From Glaciihabitans tibetensis (GTDB lineage Bacteria > Actinomycetota > Actinomycetes > Actinomycetales > Microbacteriaceae), in contig NZ_PVTL01000002.1 of assembly GCF_003003265.1 (NCBI RefSeq), positions 1 to 64,000 of the forward strand: DNA of 64,000 nt, given 5' to 3'. The notes beneath the pieces were generated by a model. The model was not told where the DNA came from. It did not search any database and saw only the letters and a list, made by a program, of their open reading frames with translations. This document shows, in pieces, positions 53,383 to 63,263 of this stretch. Each line of letters starts with the position of its first letter. Positions within the stretch are counted from its first letter, which is position 1. The position numbers and the translations under genes are program-made.

Positions 53383-54666
53383 TCACGGCGTGCTCTGAGC
53401 CGCGGCCTGCAGCTGTTCGCCGGAAACGGCTCCCACGAACACTCGTCCGTCTGCGCTGAGCAGTACGGACACCAGAGCGCTCTCGAACAGGCGACCCTCG
53501 GGCACTGCCGTAGTCAGTTGGTCGAGCAGTTGGGCAGCCTCTGCCGACTCGCCCATGCCTTCGCCGGCTTCGGTGCCATCGCTCGCGTCGGAGGGCGCCG
53601 CGCCCGCTGGGCCAGCTGCGCCGAGGGCTTCGGCGGGGATGACCAGGATGGACGACCAACCCTCGCCGAGCACCGTGGGAACGGCGCTTTCCGGGATCGC
53701 TTCGCCGGTGACGTCCATGCCGTCCAGCTCGCCCGTGCCGGGAGTTGCCGAATGGTCGCCGTCTGCAGCGGTGAGGTCCTTCTCGGTGACGGTGGCGTCC
53801 GCCGGGGGATCGAACGCGAACAGGGTGGAGTCGGGCGCCTCGAAGGTGATCGAGCTGAACTCGACCGCGAATGCGGGGGTGTCCTGCCCGGTGGCGGCTA
53901 CGGTCACTGCCAGCGGAAGCCCCGTCTCCGCATCCACGGACAGCACGACGGAGTCCACCAGCGTCGCGGGGGAGCCGGAACCGGCGGCACCAGAATCGGC
54001 GGCGCCTGAATCTGGGGTCAGCGTCAGGGTGTAGACGGAGCGCCCGGCGACTCGCGCGGTTTCACCGACCTCGATTGTGGTGGATGGCTCGATCGTTTCG
54101 AGCAGCGTTGCGGCGAGTGCCGCGGGGGTAGCAGGAACCTCGGGTGGCAGCGCGGCGGAGGCGGGTGGGCTCGCAACATCGCTCGGAAGCAGCACGTGCA
54201 CTGCCTCGTTGTCCTGCGAGCTGTAGAGCCAGACATCGGACCCGTTGACGATAACGTCGCGTTGCGCGAGCGTGTCCATCAGTTGGAATCTCGCGGTCTG
54301 GTCCGCCCCGATGTAGACCCGTGCAGTGTGCGACCCAGTGAGCAACTCGAGCGCCGTGCCGACCGAAGAGTCCGACGAACCTGACGACGATCCCGGTCCC
54401 ATCGCGGGAAGCTCCGGCAGTCCGAATTCGGAGGTCTGCTCGACGGTGCCGGAGTACGTCGCGTCGACACTGTCAGCGACCAGCTCGAGCACCTCCTGGG
54501 CTGACCGGTCGGGGAGATCGGGGGAGGAGTCGGCGAAAGCGGGAACGGTCACGGCCACCGCGAACACGGTGACGGGCACGATTGCAGCCGGAAGCCAGCG
54601 CCTGACATTCTTCTGGCCGCTGGACCTCCTCGTTGAGGTTGGGGATTCGACGTCTTTGTTCACCAC
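53383..54666 (-). CDS. Exported LolA/RseB-like protein
   Basis: 427 residues. Basic N-terminus and one hydrophobic segment (WLPAAIVPVTVFAVAVTVPAFA) as signal or anchor. AQEVLELVADSVDATYSGTVEQTSEFGLP is the typical start of the LolA-like/RseB-like fold of actinobacterial outer-leaflet lipid-interacting proteins, followed by LYSSQDNEAVHVLLP and SVDAETGLPLAVTV. A Ser/Gly/Ala linker region is inserted. It is the first gene of a leftward operon with the ABC exporter, so it may hold the substrate of that transporter or sense envelope state. Confidence 0.8.
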   Translation of the reverse strand: MVNKDVESPTSTRRSSGQKNVRRWLPAAIVPVTVFAVAVTVPAFADSSPDLPDRSAQEVLELVADSVDATYSGTVEQTSEFGLPELPAMGPGSSSGSSDSSVGTALELLTGSHTARVYIGADQTARFQLMDTLAQRDVIVNGSDVWLYSSQDNEAVHVLLPSDVASPPASAALPPEVPATPAALAATLLETIEPSTTIEVGETARVAGRSVYTLTLTPDSGAADSGAAGSGSPATLVDSVVLSVDAETGLPLAVTVAATGQDTPAFAVEFSSITFEAPDSTLFAFDPPADATVTEKDLTAADGDHSATPGTGELDGMDVTGEAIPESAVPTVLGEGWSSILVIPAEALGAAGPAGAAPSDASDGTEAGEGMGESAEAAQLLDQLTTAVPEGRLFESALVSVLLSADGRVFVGAVSGEQLQAAAQSTP

Positions 54667-54765
54667 ACTGCCCTTTCTCTCCCTCGCACGCTATACCCGT
54701 CCGGGTGGCTATGGCTGGGATTCCGACGTGAAAACGACGGGGTGGGGCAGGCGCTGCGTCGGTGG

Positions 54766-54771
54766 CACTAT
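54766..54771 (+). promoter_or_regulatory. Possible -10 box of the HhH-GPD gene
   Basis: CACTAT ends six bases before the ATG at 54778; the six bases are GGGGGA, so a ribosome-site role cannot be excluded. Confidence 0.35.
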
Positions 54772-54777
54772 GGGGGA

Positions 54778-55347
54778 ATGACGCTGCACATTACGGGAGA
54801 CTCCAACGCCGACACCCTCCTGAGCGACGATTCCTTCGCCCTGATACTCGGGATGCTGTTGGACCAGCAGGTGACGATGGAGTCCGCCTTTGCTGGCCCG
54901 TTGAAGATCCGGGACCGTGCCGGCACCCTCGAGCCGGCCGCGCTCGCCGATTTCGACCCGGATGAGCTCGTCGAGGCCTTCCGGGTCAGCCCCGCAGTCC
55001 ACCGCTACCCGGGTTCGATGGCCGGTCGCGTGCAGGCGCTCGCTCGAGCGATAGCCGACGACTGGAACGGGGATGTAACTGGCATCTGGACCACCGGCGA
55101 CCCGGACGGTGCGGAGATTCTGCGCAGACTCGAGGCGCTGCCGGGTTTCGGGCAACAGAAGGCGAAGATCTTTTTGGCGCTGCTCGGGAAACGTCTCGGG
55201 ATTACCGCGACCGGATGGCGCGAGGCATCCGCCCCCTACGGAGAAGAGGGATCATTTCGCTCGGTCGCCGACATCGTTGACGCGGAATCGCTGGGGCGCG
55301 TTCGCGAGACGAAAAAGGCAGCGAAGGCGGCCGCCAAGAAGAAGTAG
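54778..55347 (+). CDS. HhH-GPD-type base-excision DNA repair protein
   Basis: 189 residues from the ATG at 54778. [19 protein letters not shown] and the helix-hairpin-helix [24 protein letters not shown] are characteristic of this small actinobacterial branch of the HhH-GPD glycosylases. The C-terminus is Lys/Ala-rich ([11 protein letters not shown]), suitable for DNA contact. No Fe-S cysteines. Lesion specificity unknown. Confidence 0.9.
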   Translation: MTLHITGDSNADTLLSDDSFALILGMLLDQQVTMESAFAGPLKIRDRAGTLEPAALADFDPDELVEAFRVSPAVHRYPGSMAGRVQALARAIADDWNGDVTGIWTTGDPDGAEILRRLEALPGFGQQKAKIFLALLGKRLGITATGWREASAPYGEEGSFRSVADIVDAESLGRVRETKKAAKAAAKKK

Positions 55348-55403
55348 TCAGCGGCGGGGTGGCCCATCGGGAACAAATCCCGCCGCGGAAGGTTGTTACC
55401 CGT

Positions 55404-56411
55404 ATGCCCATTCCCCTGTCTCTCCTGGATCTGGCGCCCATCACCCCCGGACGCACCGCCCGCGATTCCTTTTCCGCCTCAGTCGCCCTGGCGCAGGCGG
55501 GCGAGAAGCATGGCTACCGCCGTGTCTGGTACGCCGAGCACCACAACATGCCCTCGATCGCGTCTTCGGCGACCAGCATCCTGATCGGGTACGTGGCGCA
55601 GCAGACCTCGAGCATCCGCCTCGGTTCCGGCGGCATCATGTTGCCCAACCACGCACCCCTCACCATCGCTGAGCAGTTCGGCACCCTCGAAACCCTCTTC
55701 CCCGGTCGCATCGACCTGGGCCTGGGGCGCGCCCCCGGCAGTGACCAGAACACCATGCGGGCGCTCCGCCGCAGCCCCTCGTCGGCCGAATCGTTCCCGC
55801 AGGACATCGTCGAGCTGCAGGGATACCTCCGCGGCGAATCCGTGATCCCCGGGGTGCAGGCAGTGCCCGGCGCGGGAACCAACGTGCCGCTGTACATCCT
55901 CGGGTCGTCCCTGTTCGGTGCTCAGCTGGCGGCCGCGCTCGGCCTCCCGTTCGCTTTCGCTTCCCACTTCGCGCCCGACGCGCTGCACGAGGCCGTCGCG
56001 CTCTACCGCCGGGACTTCCGCCCGTCGGTGCAGCTGGCAGAACCGCACCTGATCGTCGCCGTCAACGTCGTGGCCGCGGACGATGCCGATGACGCGCAGC
56101 GGCAATTCAGCACGACCCGCCGCGAGCGAGTGCGCGGCATGCTCTCGCGCGGACCGGCGACGCCGCAGTACAGCGACGCAGACATTGACTCGTTCCTGCA
56201 GACCCCGGATGGAATCCACATCGCGAAGATGATGAAGTACACCGCGGTCGGCACAGGCGCGGACGTCAAGGCCTACCTCGACGACTTCGCCGCGACCACC
56301 GGAGCCGACGAGCTGATCATCGCGCACCAGTCGCCCACCGTCGAGCAGCGCCTGGTCTCGGTCGAGCTGACCGCGCTCGCGATGAATGCCGAGGTCGCCC
56401 AGCCGGCCTAG
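55404..56411 (+). CDS. LLM-class flavin-dependent oxidoreductase (bacterial luciferase family)
   Basis: 335 residues from the ATG at 55404 behind [58 protein letters not shown] and [16 protein letters not shown] are hallmarks of the MsnO8-like subgroup of luciferase-like monooxygenases. A flavin reductase partner is not adjacent. Substrate unknown. Confidence 0.93.
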   Translation: MPIPLSLLDLAPITPGRTARDSFSASVALAQAGEKHGYRRVWYAEHHNMPSIASSATSILIGYVAQQTSSIRLGSGGIMLPNHAPLTIAEQFGTLETLFPGRIDLGLGRAPGSDQNTMRALRRSPSSAESFPQDIVELQGYLRGESVIPGVQAVPGAGTNVPLYILGSSLFGAQLAAALGLPFAFASHFAPDALHEAVALYRRDFRPSVQLAEPHLIVAVNVVAADDADDAQRQFSTTRRERVRGMLSRGPATPQYSDADIDSFLQTPDGIHIAKMMKYTAVGTGADVKAYLDDFAATTGADELIIAHQSPTVEQRLVSVELTALAMNAEVAQPA

Positions 56412-56431
56412 CCGCTGGTGCGGTGACCTGG

Positions 56432-56878
56432 TTAGCGGCTGGCGCGACCCGCGCGCCAGGCGCGCCAGGCGCCGGTGGACCACAGGGCCCAGATCACGAG
56501 CAGCGGCTGGAACAGCAACCGGAACCCGCGGGCGGCGTCGGTGTCGAGACCGAACGAGTTCGTGCGGGTTGCCAGCTGGGAGATGTTGCCGGGGAAAATG
56601 GCAACGAAGAATGCGGCAACGACCCAGCCCACCGTGACGCGGTGTTTCGGCGCGGCCACCAGAGCGAGACCAAGACCGATCTCGACAACGCCGGACGCCA
56701 GTACAACGAAGTCCTTATCGAGGGGCAACCACTCGGGGACCTGGGCCTGAAAAGCTTCCCGATTGAACGAAAGATGGCTCACGCCCGCGAACATCAGCGC
56801 CGCGCCTAGTCCGATTCGCCCGATTGTGCGGGGGATGGAGGTAGGGGCCTTCTGTGCGACAATCCGGTTTTGCTTCAT
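56432..56878 (-). CDS. DoxX-family membrane protein
   Basis: 148 residues with four hydrophobic helices; GLGAALMFAGVSHLSFNREAF, ASGVVEIGLGLALVAAP and AAFFVAIFPGNISQLATR follow the DoxX pattern. TATACT lies six bases before the ATG. The role of DoxX proteins is poorly defined (some link to thiol or oxidative-stress complexes). Convergent with the luciferase-like gene, divergent from the ligase operon. Confidence 0.88.
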   Translation of the reverse strand: MKQNRIVAQKAPTSIPRTIGRIGLGAALMFAGVSHLSFNREAFQAQVPEWLPLDKDFVVLASGVVEIGLGLALVAAPKHRVTVGWVVAAFFVAIFPGNISQLATRTNSFGLDTDAARGFRLLFQPLLVIWALWSTGAWRAWRAGRASR

Positions 56879-56884
56879 ATTCGA

Positions 56885-56890
56885 AGTATA
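56885..56890 (-). promoter_or_regulatory. -10 box of the DoxX gene, probably leaderless
   Basis: TATACT on the minus strand, six bases before the ATG at 56878. Confidence 0.6.
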
Positions 56891-56923
56891 TAGAGGACCT
56901 TCCGTTAGACCTACTCTCGGAAC

Positions 56924-56929
56924 TACAGT
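56924..56929 (+). promoter_or_regulatory. -10 box of the ligase operon, probably leaderless
   Basis: TACAGT ends six bases before the ATG at 56936. Confidence 0.5.
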
Positions 56930-56935
56930 GGGACG

Positions 56936-59479
56936 ATGGCCGCCGAGCTAACCCTGGGTGCGGAAGAAGAACTCCACCTCATCGATCTGGATAGCTGGAA
57001 GCTCGCCGCGCGCGCACCTCAGGTGCTGTCGCGGCTGTCGGCAGCCAACTACACCGCGGAGATACAGCGCACGACGGTCGAGACGAACACCGACGTTGTC
57101 ACCTCTCTATCCGGTCTCCGCGACGAGCTGCTTCGGCTGCGCCGCGGGGTCATCGACGTCGCGGGGGAGGACGGCATGGGTATCGCCGCGGTGGGAACAG
57201 CGCCGCGTTCCGTGTTCGCCGACTTCGAACTCACGGCCACCGGCCGGTACGGCCGGATGCAGGAGCAGTACCGCCTGCTCGTGGACGAGCAACTCATCTG
57301 TGGGACGCAGATTCACGTGGGAGTGTCTGACCGTGACCTGGCGGTGCAGATCGCGCAGCGGGTGGCGAGAGAACTGCCCATTTTTCTCGCGCTTTCGGCC
57401 AGCTCACCATTCTGGAACGGCCTCGACACCGGATACGCGAGTTTTCGCACCATTATCTGGCAGCGCTGGCCAAGCGCCGGCGCCACGGGGCCGCTCGGAT
57501 CCGCCGCCGAATACGATGAATTGCTCTCTGACCTTATCCACACCGGCGTCATCGCTGACTCGAAGATGGCCTACTTCGACGTGCGTCCCTCGTCGCACGC
57601 CCCCACCCTCGAACTGCGCATCGCCGACGCGTGCCCGATCGTGGACGATGCCGTGCTCATCGCTGGCCTGTTCCGAGCGGCCGTGCGCGCAGCGGAACTG
57701 GACATCGTGGCCGGAGTGTCGTTCGTTCCGACGGCGGTGCCGCTCCATCGGGCCGCGATGTGGCAGGCCGCGCGGGGCGGACTGTCGAGCAACCTTCTCG
57801 GGCCGGGGCTGCACCCGCGTCCGATACCCGCAGAACGTGCCGTCCGGCAGCAGGTGCAGAGGCTCCGTCCCCAGCTCGAGGAGCTCGGTGACTACGCCCA
57901 GGTCAGCCAGCTGGTCGAGTCCGTCCTCGCCCGCGGCACGTCTGCAGACCGCCAGCGTGCCGCGTTTGCCGAGCGCGGCAGCCTCGATGACGTCGTCGAG
58001 CTGGTGGTGCAAGAAACCCACGGGCCAGCCGAGGGTACGGCGCCCGCGACCGTGCCGCTTCCCCGCTACCGGGTGCGGGCGGGAGACGAAGCGATCGGCC
58101 GCGGCGCCCAGCCGAAGTCTCACTACCGCGCCATCATCGATTTCTACAGCGGGCTCGACGCCGCGGCGCTCGCCGAGCGGCACACCGAACGCGACCGCGC
58201 CAGCACCAGGATGGGGCTTAACTTCGGCGTCGAGGGCGAAAAGCAAGGTTTTCACATCGACCTGGTGCCGCGGGTGATCTCGCGTCACGAGTGGGCGGAG
58301 CTGTCCGCCGGTCTGATCCAACGGGCCCGCGCGGTGGAAGCCTTCCTCGAAGACATCTACGGCGACCAGCGCGTCCTCCGTCACGGCATCGTCACGGCCG
58401 AGTCCGTCGTGGGATCTCCGGGCTGGCGCGAGGAAGCGCTGCGACTGCCGCCCGGCACAATCCGCGCCCCGATCATGGGATTCGATCTCGTGCGCAACGA
58501 GTTCGGCGAGTGGCGCGTTCTCGAAGACAACGTACGTGCCCCGAGCGGAGCAGCCTACGCCATCGCGGCGCGCTCCCTGCTGGACACCGTAGTGCCCGAG
58601 CTGCCGCGGCCCGACGGCCTGCTCGATCCGACGAGCGCCCTGAAGGTGCTCCACGACTGCTTGCTTGCCCGCAGCCCCGGCGGCACGGGCGCGCTGCTGT
58701 CCAGTGGCGTGGAAAGCAGCGCGCGCTACGAGCACCGGGCGTTGGCCGCCGGCGCCGAGCTGCTTCTGGTGGAGGCGGATGATCTGCGCGTTGACGGCGG
58801 ACGAGTCATCCACCGGTCCACAGGCACCACAATCGACGCACTCTATCTGCGCCTGGATGGTGAGCTGGTTGACCTCGTCGACGACACCGGTCATCCCATC
58901 GGGGCAGACGTGATGGATGTCGCGGCGGCCGGCCGGGTGTTCCTCGCCAATGCTCCGGGAAACGGTGTCGCCGACGACAAGGCGATGTATTGCACGATGC
59001 CCGAACTGATCGCCTACTACCTACGGGAACGCCCCCTGTTGGAATCGGTGCCGACGTATCGCACCAGCGACGAAACCGAGCGGCAGATCGTGCTGGAGCG
59101 GGTCGGCGAACTGGTCACCAAGCCGGTTGACGGCCAGGGCGGCAACGGCATACTCATCGGGCCCACCGCGGTGGCCGCCCAGGTATCCGAGCGGCGAGCG
59201 GAGATCCTGCAGAACCCCGAGGCGTGGATCGCCCAGGAGGTGGTGTCGCTGTCGCTGCACCCCACCTTCTCCGACGGCAAGCTGGAGCCGCGGCGCGTCG
59301 ACCTGCGGGCGTTTGTGTACGTCACCGGGCCCGATCCTGAGCATTACCGGGTCGCTGATGTGGCTTTGACCCGGGTCGCGCCGGAGGGGCGCCTGGTCGT
59401 CAACTCGTCCCAGGGCGGAGGCGGCAAGGACACCTGGATCGTGGGTGCGGCCTCGACCGCAGGGTCTGAGGAGGACTAG
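56936..59479 (+). CDS. Carboxylate-amine ligase (GCS2) fused to a circularly permuted ATP-grasp ligase
   Basis: 847 residues, two enzymes in one chain. Residues 1-370: GCS2/YbdK-type ligase, with LGAEEELHLIDLDSW, ETNTDVVTSLSGLRDEL, CGTQIHVGVSDRDLA and a long helical end. Residues ~385-847: CP_ATP-grasp type 2 domain, with HYRAIIDFYSGLD, FGVEGEKQGFHIDLVPRVI, GFDLVRNEFGEWRVLEDNVRAPSGAAYAI split over about residues 515-543, LVTKPVDGQGGNGILIGP and LRAFVYVTGPDPEHYRVADVALTRVAP. Both domains should form amide bonds at ATP cost. First gene of a tight operon with an asparagine-synthetase-like enzyme and an S9 peptidase; a short amidated peptide is a plausible product. Confidence 0.93.
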   Translation: MAAELTLGAEEELHLIDLDSWKLAARAPQVLSRLSAANYTAEIQRTTVETNTDVVTSLSGLRDELLRLRRGVIDVAGEDGMGIAAVGTAPRSVFADFELTATGRYGRMQEQYRLLVDEQLICGTQIHVGVSDRDLAVQIAQRVARELPIFLALSASSPFWNGLDTGYASFRTIIWQRWPSAGATGPLGSAAEYDELLSDLIHTGVIADSKMAYFDVRPSSHAPTLELRIADACPIVDDAVLIAGLFRAAVRAAELDIVAGVSFVPTAVPLHRAAMWQAARGGLSSNLLGPGLHPRPIPAERAVRQQVQRLRPQLEELGDYAQVSQLVESVLARGTSADRQRAAFAERGSLDDVVELVVQETHGPAEGTAPATVPLPRYRVRAGDEAIGRGAQPKSHYRAIIDFYSGLDAAALAERHTERDRASTRMGLNFGVEGEKQGFHIDLVPRVISRHEWAELSAGLIQRARAVEAFLEDIYGDQRVLRHGIVTAESVVGSPGWREEALRLPPGTIRAPIMGFDLVRNEFGEWRVLEDNVRAPSGAAYAIAARSLLDTVVPELPRPDGLLDPTSALKVLHDCLLARSPGGTGALLSSGVESSARYEHRALAAGAELLLVEADDLRVDGGRVIHRSTGTTIDALYLRLDGELVDLVDDTGHPIGADVMDVAAAGRVFLANAPGNGVADDKAMYCTMPELIAYYLRERPLLESVPTYRTSDETERQIVLERVGELVTKPVDGQGGNGILIGPTAVAAQVSERRAEILQNPEAWIAQEVVSLSLHPTFSDGKLEPRRVDLRAFVYVTGPDPEHYRVADVALTRVAPEGRLVVNSSQGGGGKDTWIVGAASTAGSEED

Positions 59480-59482
59480 TCG

Positions 59483-61267
59483 ATGTGCGGGCTGGCCGGG
59501 GAAGTGCGTTTCGACGGGCGGTCCGCTGACCTGGGCGCGGTGGAGCGGATGACGGGCTGCCTCGTGCACCGCGGGCCGGACGGCGACGGGGTATGGGCGC
59601 GCGGACCGGTGGCGCTCGGCCACCGACGGCTGTCGATCATCGACCTCAGCGTCGCCGGAGCGCAGCCCATGGTAGACCCCGTGCTCGGCCTGACGACGGT
59701 CTTCAACGGGTGCATCTACAACTTCAAGCAGCTGCGCGGCGAACTGGAGTCCGCTGGCCACTCCTTCTTCTCCCATTCCGACACCGAGGTCATCGGCAAG
59801 GCGTATGCCGAATGGGGGATCGACTGCGTTGACCACTTTCTCGGCATGTTCGCCTTTGCGATCATCGAACATCGTCGAGGGCGGATGATCCTTGCCCGCG
59901 ATCGCCTCGGCATCAAGCCCCTCTACCTCGACCAGACAACCGAGCGGTTGCGGTTTGCCTCGACCGTGCAGGCGCTGCTGGCCGGAGGGGGCACGGACAC
60001 CTCGCTCGACACCACCGCGCTCGCCGAGTACCTCACCTGGCACTCGGTGGTTCCGGCGCCGCGCACGATCCTTGCCGGCGTGCAGAAACTCCCGCCGGCG
60101 ACCGTGCGCGTGGTGGACGCCGATGGTTCGAGCGCCGACCACGTCTACTGGGAGCCCGAGTTCACCCGCGATCCGGAGCGTGCGGACTGGTCATCCCGCG
60201 ATTGGGAAGACGCCCTGATTGCGAGCCTCCGCACGGCGGTCGACCGGCGGATGGTGGCCGACGTGCCGGTCGGGGTGCTGCTGTCTGGCGGCATCGACTC
60301 CAGCCTGGTCGTCGCGCTGCTCTCCGACGCCGGGCAGCACGACCTGACCACGTTCAGTATCGGTTTCGAGTCGGCCGGCGGTGAGACCGGCGATGAGTTC
60401 GAGTACTCGACCCTCGTCGCCCAGCAGTTCGGCACCCGGCATCATCGCATCAGGATCACCAATGATCGGCTGCTTCCCGGGCTCGACGCGACCGTGCGGG
60501 CGATGAGCGAGCCGATGACGAGCCACGACTGCGTCGCTTTTTACCTGCTCAGTCAGGATGTCTCGCAGTCGGTCAAGGTGGTGCAATCTGGTCAGGGCGC
60601 CGACGAGGTGCTCGGCGGCTACGACTGGTACCCGCCGCTCGCAAATGTCGCCCGGGGAGCCGCCGTCGAGGCGTATTCGTCGGTGTTCTTTGACCGGCGC
60701 TGGGCCGCGCTGCGTGAGCTGCTCCGACCCGAATGGCAGATCGGCGCCGACGCCCCCACCGAATTCATCACCCAGCGGTTTGGCCGGCCCGGAGCGCAGA
60801 CCGCGGTGGATGCGGCGCTCCGCAATGACACGACGGTGATGCTCGTGGATGACCCGGTGAAACGGGTCGACAACATGACCATGGCCTGGGGGCTGGAGGC
60901 GCGCGTGCCCTTCCTCGATCACGAGTTTGTGGAGCTTGCCGGGCGAATTCCTCCCGAGCTGAAGCTCGCCGACGGCGGCAAAGGGGTACTGAAGCGCGCC
61001 AGCCGCGGCATCGTGCCCGACGCGGTGATCGATCGCACCAAGGGGTACTTTCCGGTACCCGCCATCCGCCAATTGGAAGGCCCCTACCTCGATCGGGTAC
61101 GTGAGGCGCTGACCGACCCGGCTGCCGTGCGTCGCGGCCTGTTCGCCCCGGACACGATCGAGGCGATGCTCGCATCCCCGAACACCATCCGCACGACGCT
61201 CGGTTCCAACGCGCTCTGGCAGCTTGCGGTGCTGGAGATGTGGCTGCAGGAAAACGGGATTTCGTGA
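59483..61267 (+). CDS. Asparagine-synthetase-like glutamine amidotransferase
   Basis: 594 residues. N-terminal Ntn glutaminase domain starting at Cys2 (MCGLAGEV), with HRGPDGDG and HRRLSIIDLS; synthetase domain with P-loop VLLSGGIDSSLVVALL, VVQSGQGADEVLGGY and NMTMAWGLEARVPFLDHEFVE. This resembles N-acetylglutaminylglutamine amidotransferases (AsnO-like) more than housekeeping AsnB, but a single sequence cannot settle that. Three bases behind the fusion ligase; its stop overlaps the peptidase start by four bases. Presumably amidates the peptide made by the ligase. Confidence 0.92.
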   Translation: MCGLAGEVRFDGRSADLGAVERMTGCLVHRGPDGDGVWARGPVALGHRRLSIIDLSVAGAQPMVDPVLGLTTVFNGCIYNFKQLRGELESAGHSFFSHSDTEVIGKAYAEWGIDCVDHFLGMFAFAIIEHRRGRMILARDRLGIKPLYLDQTTERLRFASTVQALLAGGGTDTSLDTTALAEYLTWHSVVPAPRTILAGVQKLPPATVRVVDADGSSADHVYWEPEFTRDPERADWSSRDWEDALIASLRTAVDRRMVADVPVGVLLSGGIDSSLVVALLSDAGQHDLTTFSIGFESAGGETGDEFEYSTLVAQQFGTRHHRIRITNDRLLPGLDATVRAMSEPMTSHDCVAFYLLSQDVSQSVKVVQSGQGADEVLGGYDWYPPLANVARGAAVEAYSSVFFDRRWAALRELLRPEWQIGADAPTEFITQRFGRPGAQTAVDAALRNDTTVMLVDDPVKRVDNMTMAWGLEARVPFLDHEFVELAGRIPPELKLADGGKGVLKRASRGIVPDAVIDRTKGYFPVPAIRQLEGPYLDRVREALTDPAAVRRGLFAPDTIEAMLASPNTIRTTLGSNALWQLAVLEMWLQENGIS

Positions 61268-63231
61268 GCGCGGCAGCGCCACTTGAGGACCCGGCCGGGG
61301 ACGCTGCCGAGAACGCGTTCGGGGACGCTGCCGAGAACGCACCCGAGAACACGCCCGCTGAGGGAACCGCCGCCGCGGGCATCTGGCTGGCGAAGCAGCT
61401 CGTGGGCGCGTGGGGGAGCTGGGGTCCGACGCTGTCCTCCGACGCGCTGCGGGTCGCGTTCATCAGCGATCGGCGGGGCACACCCGAATTGTGGGTGCAG
61501 ACCGGCGACGACGCTGCAGCCGCAGCGCTGCCCATCAGCCTGTCGGAGGACCCCGTTCTTGCCGTGCGCTGGTCGGCGGATGACGCCTGGCTTGCCTGCG
61601 CGGTCGCGACCGACGGCGGGGTGCGCACCCAGGTGTGGGTGGTTCGGCCGGACGGCTCTGACGCGCGCCGACTTGCGGGCTCCCGAGAGGTGCACGCCCA
61701 GCTCGGGCCCTGGACGCGCAGCGGGCATCGCGTTGTCGTGACGATCCCGTCGACCGAGCCGGGCGAACCCACGCTGAGCCTGCTTGCGGACCCGGCAACC
61801 GGCGAATTCACCACCCTCGCCACCGGCGACCTGATCACCGTGCTTGACCTGTCGATCGAGGAGCGGCTGGCAGTGCTCCGCGACGGCCGGCGCGGCCATC
61901 AATTCTGTGTCGTCGTCGACCGGCTCGCCGATCAGGCGCACACCCTGCTGCCGCAGTCGGCCGTGGGGTCAACCGAGGTCGCGCTGGTGCGGCCCGCGCC
62001 GGAGGGCGACCCGAACCCCCTGGTCGTGTACCTCGTAACCGAGGCGCTGTCGTCGCGGCACGAGCTGGTGGCCATGCCGATCGGTCCGAACAACTGGAGG
62101 GGGACGGCCCGGGTTCTCGCCGCGCGACCGGATGCCGACCTGGAGGGCCTCGATGCGGATGACGCGGGACGGCTGCTTCTGTTGGTCTGGAATGTGGTGG
62201 GCACGAGCGAGATCGAGCTGCTCGACACCACGACCGGACGCGCAACCCGCGTGCCGGAGCTTCCCGGGCTGGTTGCCTCCGATCCCATCCTCAGTCGCGA
62301 CGGCAGCACGGTGGTGCTGGGCGTTGAAAGTCCCGAGCGCCCGCGCGAGATCTGGCGTCTCGATACCGGGACGCTTCTCTGGAATCGGGTAACGGACGTG
62401 CCGGAGCTGCCCCGGCGGTCGCTGGTGCGCCCCACGCTCGAGGCGTACGTCTCGGGAGACGGCTTGCCGCTCACCGGCTGGCTCTACCGCGCGCCGGATT
62501 CGGCGGGAGCTCGGCCCGGACGGGCGATGCTGAGCCTGCACGGCGGACCGGAGGCGCAGGAGCGCCCCACGTTCAGCCCGCAGCACCAGGCCATGGTGGC
62601 GGCGGGCATCACCGTTTTCGCCCCCAACGTGCGCGGATCGTCGGGATTTGGGCGTGCTTTTGTGCACGCGGATGACGTCGAGGGCCGCTACGGTGCGTTC
62701 GCCGACGTGATCGCGTCGGCTCGCCACGTGGTTAGTCTGGCGGCCGCCGACCGGGAGTCGATCGCCGTCACCGGGCGCTCCTATGGTGGCTATCTGACGC
62801 TCGCCTCCCTGGCTTTCACCCCGGGGGTGTTCGCCGCGGGGGTGGATATCTGCGGGATGTCCGATCTCCATACCTTCTACCGGGACACCGAGCCGTGGAT
62901 CGCGGCCGCGGCGGTCACCAAGTACGGCCATCCACGACGCGACCGCACGCTGCTGCGGGCGATCTCGCCGCTGCGATCGGTGGACGCCATCGCTGTTCCG
63001 CTGCTGGTTGTGCACGGGGAACACGACACCAATGTGCCTATCGGAGAGGCCCACCAGATCGTTGCGGCACTGCGGAAACGGCGCAGGACCGTCGACTACC
63101 TCGAGCTTGAGGGGGAGGGGCACGACTTTCGGCGAGCGGACTCGCGCATTCTGCTGATCAGCACGATGATCGAGTTTCTCTGGGAGCACCTTCCGCCCGG
63201 ACGCGACCCCGGATCCGATCCCGGACCCTAG
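61264..63231 (+). CDS. S9-family (prolyl oligopeptidase-like) serine peptidase
   Basis: 655 residues from the GTG overlapping the amidotransferase stop. N-terminal ~35 residues are a repeat (GDAAENAFGDAAENAPENTP) encoded by two near-identical 21-bp units at 61298-61340. Then a beta-propeller region (RVAFISDRRGTPELWVQ, AVRWSADDAWLACAV) and the catalytic domain with nucleophile Ser506 in GRSYGGY, Asp588 in HGEHDTNVP and His620 in GEGHDF. It may hydrolyse the small peptide made by the upstream enzymes, for recycling or maturation. No signal peptide, so cytoplasmic. Confidence 0.93.
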   Translation: MSAAAPLEDPAGDAAENAFGDAAENAPENTPAEGTAAAGIWLAKQLVGAWGSWGPTLSSDALRVAFISDRRGTPELWVQTGDDAAAAALPISLSEDPVLAVRWSADDAWLACAVATDGGVRTQVWVVRPDGSDARRLAGSREVHAQLGPWTRSGHRVVVTIPSTEPGEPTLSLLADPATGEFTTLATGDLITVLDLSIEERLAVLRDGRRGHQFCVVVDRLADQAHTLLPQSAVGSTEVALVRPAPEGDPNPLVVYLVTEALSSRHELVAMPIGPNNWRGTARVLAARPDADLEGLDADDAGRLLLLVWNVVGTSEIELLDTTTGRATRVPELPGLVASDPILSRDGSTVVLGVESPERPREIWRLDTGTLLWNRVTDVPELPRRSLVRPTLEAYVSGDGLPLTGWLYRAPDSAGARPGRAMLSLHGGPEAQERPTFSPQHQAMVAAGITVFAPNVRGSSGFGRAFVHADDVEGRYGAFADVIASARHVVSLAAADRESIAVTGRSYGGYLTLASLAFTPGVFAAGVDICGMSDLHTFYRDTEPWIAAAAVTKYGHPRRDRTLLRAISPLRSVDAIAVPLLVVHGEHDTNVPIGEAHQIVAALRKRRRTVDYLELEGEGHDFRRADSRILLISTMIEFLWEHLPPGRDPGSDPGP

Positions 63232-63251
63232 CTACCGCGACGGGAACGCGT

Positions 63252-63257
63252 CATGCT
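63252..63257 (+). promoter_or_regulatory. Possible -10 box of the 63.3-kb gene
   Basis: CATGCT ends six bases (ttttct) before the GTG at 63264. Confidence 0.35.
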
Positions 63258-63263
63258 TTTTCT

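Noticed and set aside
57404..58894. Open frame of 496 codons opposite the fusion ligase
   Set aside because: Antisense shadow without motifs.
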